From NCBI GenBank assembly GCA_934661735.1, contig CAKUJN010000028.1, positions 1-23,390 on the forward strand: DNA of 23,390 nt, read 5' to 3'. Under the pieces are notes generated by a model. The model had not been told where the DNA came from. It was given only the letters and a program-made list of their open reading frames with translations, and did not search any database. Source of the DNA: an uncultured Oscillospiraceae bacterium. Lineage in GTDB: Bacteria > Bacillota > Clostridia > Oscillospirales > Oscillospiraceae. Made by a program: the position numbers and the translations under genes. Position 1 is the first letter of the stretch; each line of letters starts with the position of its first letter. This document shows positions 22,206-23,390 of this stretch, piece by piece.

Positions 22206-22221
22206 GAGGGGAAAGGCCGGC

Positions 22222-22830
22222 ATGGATATGAAAGGAAGCTATCTTGCCAGAGATTTTCGGGCGACTGCCGCGCAGCAGTTTCCGGCGCAGACCGAGGCGC
22301 TGAACCGTGCGTTTGACGCGCGGCTGGCGGCGCTCCGCCGCGAAAACGCGGACGCGTCCAGAGAGAAGCTGTGGCATCTGGAGGGGCAGATTCTGCCGGG
22401 AATTGCGGCGTATGAGACGCTCCAGACGGTCATGCCGAAGGATGCCGCACTGCAAACCGTCCACGGCTATGTAGAGGCGCGCGCGTGGCGGCTGAAAGGG
22501 ATTTTCGTCCGGCTGATGCGCATTCCGCGGCTCTACCGGCGTGTGCCTGACATCTTTGCCAGACAGACGCCGAAGCTGTTCGGCGAGGCGGCGGGCTTTG
22601 CGGCGACGGAAATCCAGACAACAGGCGGCGTGTGGCGCATCGACATGACGCGCTGTCCTTATCACGACGCATGCGTGCGGTACGGCTGTCCGGAGCTGTG
22701 CCCATCGTTCTGCGACAGCGACGATATTACATACGACGGCCTGCATCCGCAGCTTTTCTGGCGCAGGACGAAAACGCTGGGCCGCGGCGGAGACTGCTGT
22801 GACTTCTGTTTGAAAATCCGCGGGCGGTAA
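22222..22830 (+). CDS. L-2-amino-thiazoline-4-carboxylate hydrolase (ATC hydrolase) family protein
   Basis: This 202-residue protein has a helical N-terminal half and a Cys-rich C-terminal core: TRCPYHDACVRYGCPELCPSF, then CDSDD near 165 and GGDCCDFCLK at the end. This fits the ATC_hydrolase-like family. The founding Pseudomonas enzyme opens the thiazoline ring of ATC to S-carbamoyl-cysteine on the way to cysteine. Most Firmicute members are uncharacterised and substrate identity should not be assumed. The start at 22222 has GAGGGGAAAGG upstream; an ATG two codons later is possible. It is the last gene of the hydrolase operon, and no clear terminator follows before the repeat begins. Confidence 0.8.
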   Translation: MDMKGSYLARDFRATAAQQFPAQTEALNRAFDARLAALRRENADASREKLWHLEGQILPGIAAYETLQTVMPKDAALQTVHGYVEARAWRLKGIFVRLMRIPRLYRRVPDIFARQTPKLFGEAAGFAATEIQTTGGVWRIDMTRCPYHDACVRYGCPELCPSFCDSDDITYDGLHPQLFWRRTKTLGRGGDCCDFCLKIRGR

Positions 22831-22865
22831 ATTGCACAGCGCGCAGTTGGTTCTTTCCGGCCGGC

Positions 22866-23334
22866 GCCGGAGGTGCCGCCGAATGCGGCGAAGCCGCAAC
22901 CATTGCTTCGCAGCCCCACTTTTTCTGCCTTGCCAGAAAAAGTGGGCAAAAAGAGGCGCTGGAGGCGGATCGGATTGTACCGCAGTGCCACAGAAGAACC
23001 CCGTAGAAGGACATTGCGGCCAACACACGGGAATCTCTCTACAAAACTGGACTACAGCGCCGCCTGCGTGGAGACAACGCTCCCATCGGGAGCAGTTGCC
23101 GCGCAGGAAGATGGTAAAACACGCTGCCGTGGAATGCAGAACGCATCTACGTGTTCGCCGGTGGTGCAGAATCGTAACCGGCTGAGTATTCCGGAAATGA
23201 GTAGTACCGAAGCTGATGTCGTTTGCCAGTAACTGCGTGTAGTACATTTATCCGCACCGAAAACCATCGGCATGGTTGCAAATTTGCGCCCGAAGAGGGC
23301 GTAAAAAAATTCTCGCGCGTCAGCGCGCAATATA
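22866..23334. repeat. Structured repeat, copy 2
   Basis: The block is colinear with 6944-7454 in the same orientation, beginning with a GC-rich arm, then the CCCACTTTTTCTG hairpin (22915-22946), GGCAAAAAGAGGCGCTGGA, the bulged stem at 23063-23107, GAGTATTCCGGAAATGAG and the end GCGCGTCAGCGCGCAATAT. The match stops at that AATAT. The inverted right arm seen in copy 1 is not found in the remaining 56 bases. No gene is credible inside. Relative to copy 1 it lacks about 54 bp and one short hairpin. Confidence 0.8.
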
Positions 23335-23338
23335 AGAA

Positions 23339-23373
23339 CCGAATTGCAAACCAGCGAAGCGTTTGCAATTCGG
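23339..23373. repeat. Hairpin at the right edge of repeat copy 2
   Basis: CCGAATTGCAAA and TTTGCAATTCGG form a perfect 12-bp stem around an 11-nt loop, five bases after the point where the two repeat copies diverge. It may be the start of another nested repeat that continues outside the window. Confidence 0.6.
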
Positions 23374-23390
23374 AGAGGACGAGCAGCGCA

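Noticed and set aside
20607..22223. Long minus-strand frame opposite the hydrolase operon
   Set aside because: It has no recognisable domain; the plus-strand genes have catalytic motifs and good ribosome binding sites.

Overview
The window looks like chromosomal DNA of a high-GC, strictly anaerobic Firmicute, most likely a gut Clostridia lineage of the Oscillospiraceae type. This is inferred from strong GGAGG ribosome binding sites, several GTG/TTG starts, SLH-like repeats, an oxygen-sensitive 2-hydroxyacyl-CoA dehydratase system and GC-rich intergenic repeats. No RNA gene or taxonomic marker is present, so the assignment is soft.

Layout. (1) 159-3389, minus strand: a three-gene envelope glycosylation set (large polytopic membrane protein, DPM1/GtrB-type glycosyltransferase, GtrA-type flippase). 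(2) 3597-6811, plus strand: a coupled ATP-grasp ligase, PHP phosphoesterase and polysaccharide deacetylase with SLH-like C-terminal repeats, divergent from set 1. (3) 6829-7782: no gene; nested repeats including a 675-bp composite with 65-bp perfect inverted arms. (4) 7783-13769, minus strand: cassette A, with a flavin/Fe-S ene-reductase, a flavodoxin-like protein, a 2-hydroxyacyl-CoA dehydratase-like alpha/beta pair and a tiny membrane protein. (5) 14044-19667, plus strand, divergent from A: cassette B, with a CooC-type ATPase carrying a CXC motif, a second alpha/beta pair, the activase, a second tiny membrane protein, a stand-alone protein resembling the central domain of acetyl-CoA synthase, and a strong terminator. 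(6) 19770-22830: a TetR regulator divergent from an alpha/beta hydrolase, a membrane protein and an ATC-hydrolase family protein, with near-consensus promoters and a palindromic operator. (7) 22866 to the end: a second copy of the structured repeat.

How the genes may work together. The most notable unit is 7.8-19.7 kb. Two paralogous dehydratase-like pairs keep all expected cluster cysteines, but only one activase is present, so it probably energises both by ATP-driven electron injection. The ene-reductase and flavodoxin-like protein of cassette A could handle the enoyl product or supply electrons. Cassette B adds two parts from carbon monoxide/acetyl-CoA biochemistry: a CooC-like metallochaperone ATPase and an ACS-domain homologue. 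No CO dehydrogenase, full ACS, CoA-transferase or 2-hydroxyacid dehydrogenase is present. The substrate is unknown, and this combination is the best candidate here for an undescribed metalloenzyme system.
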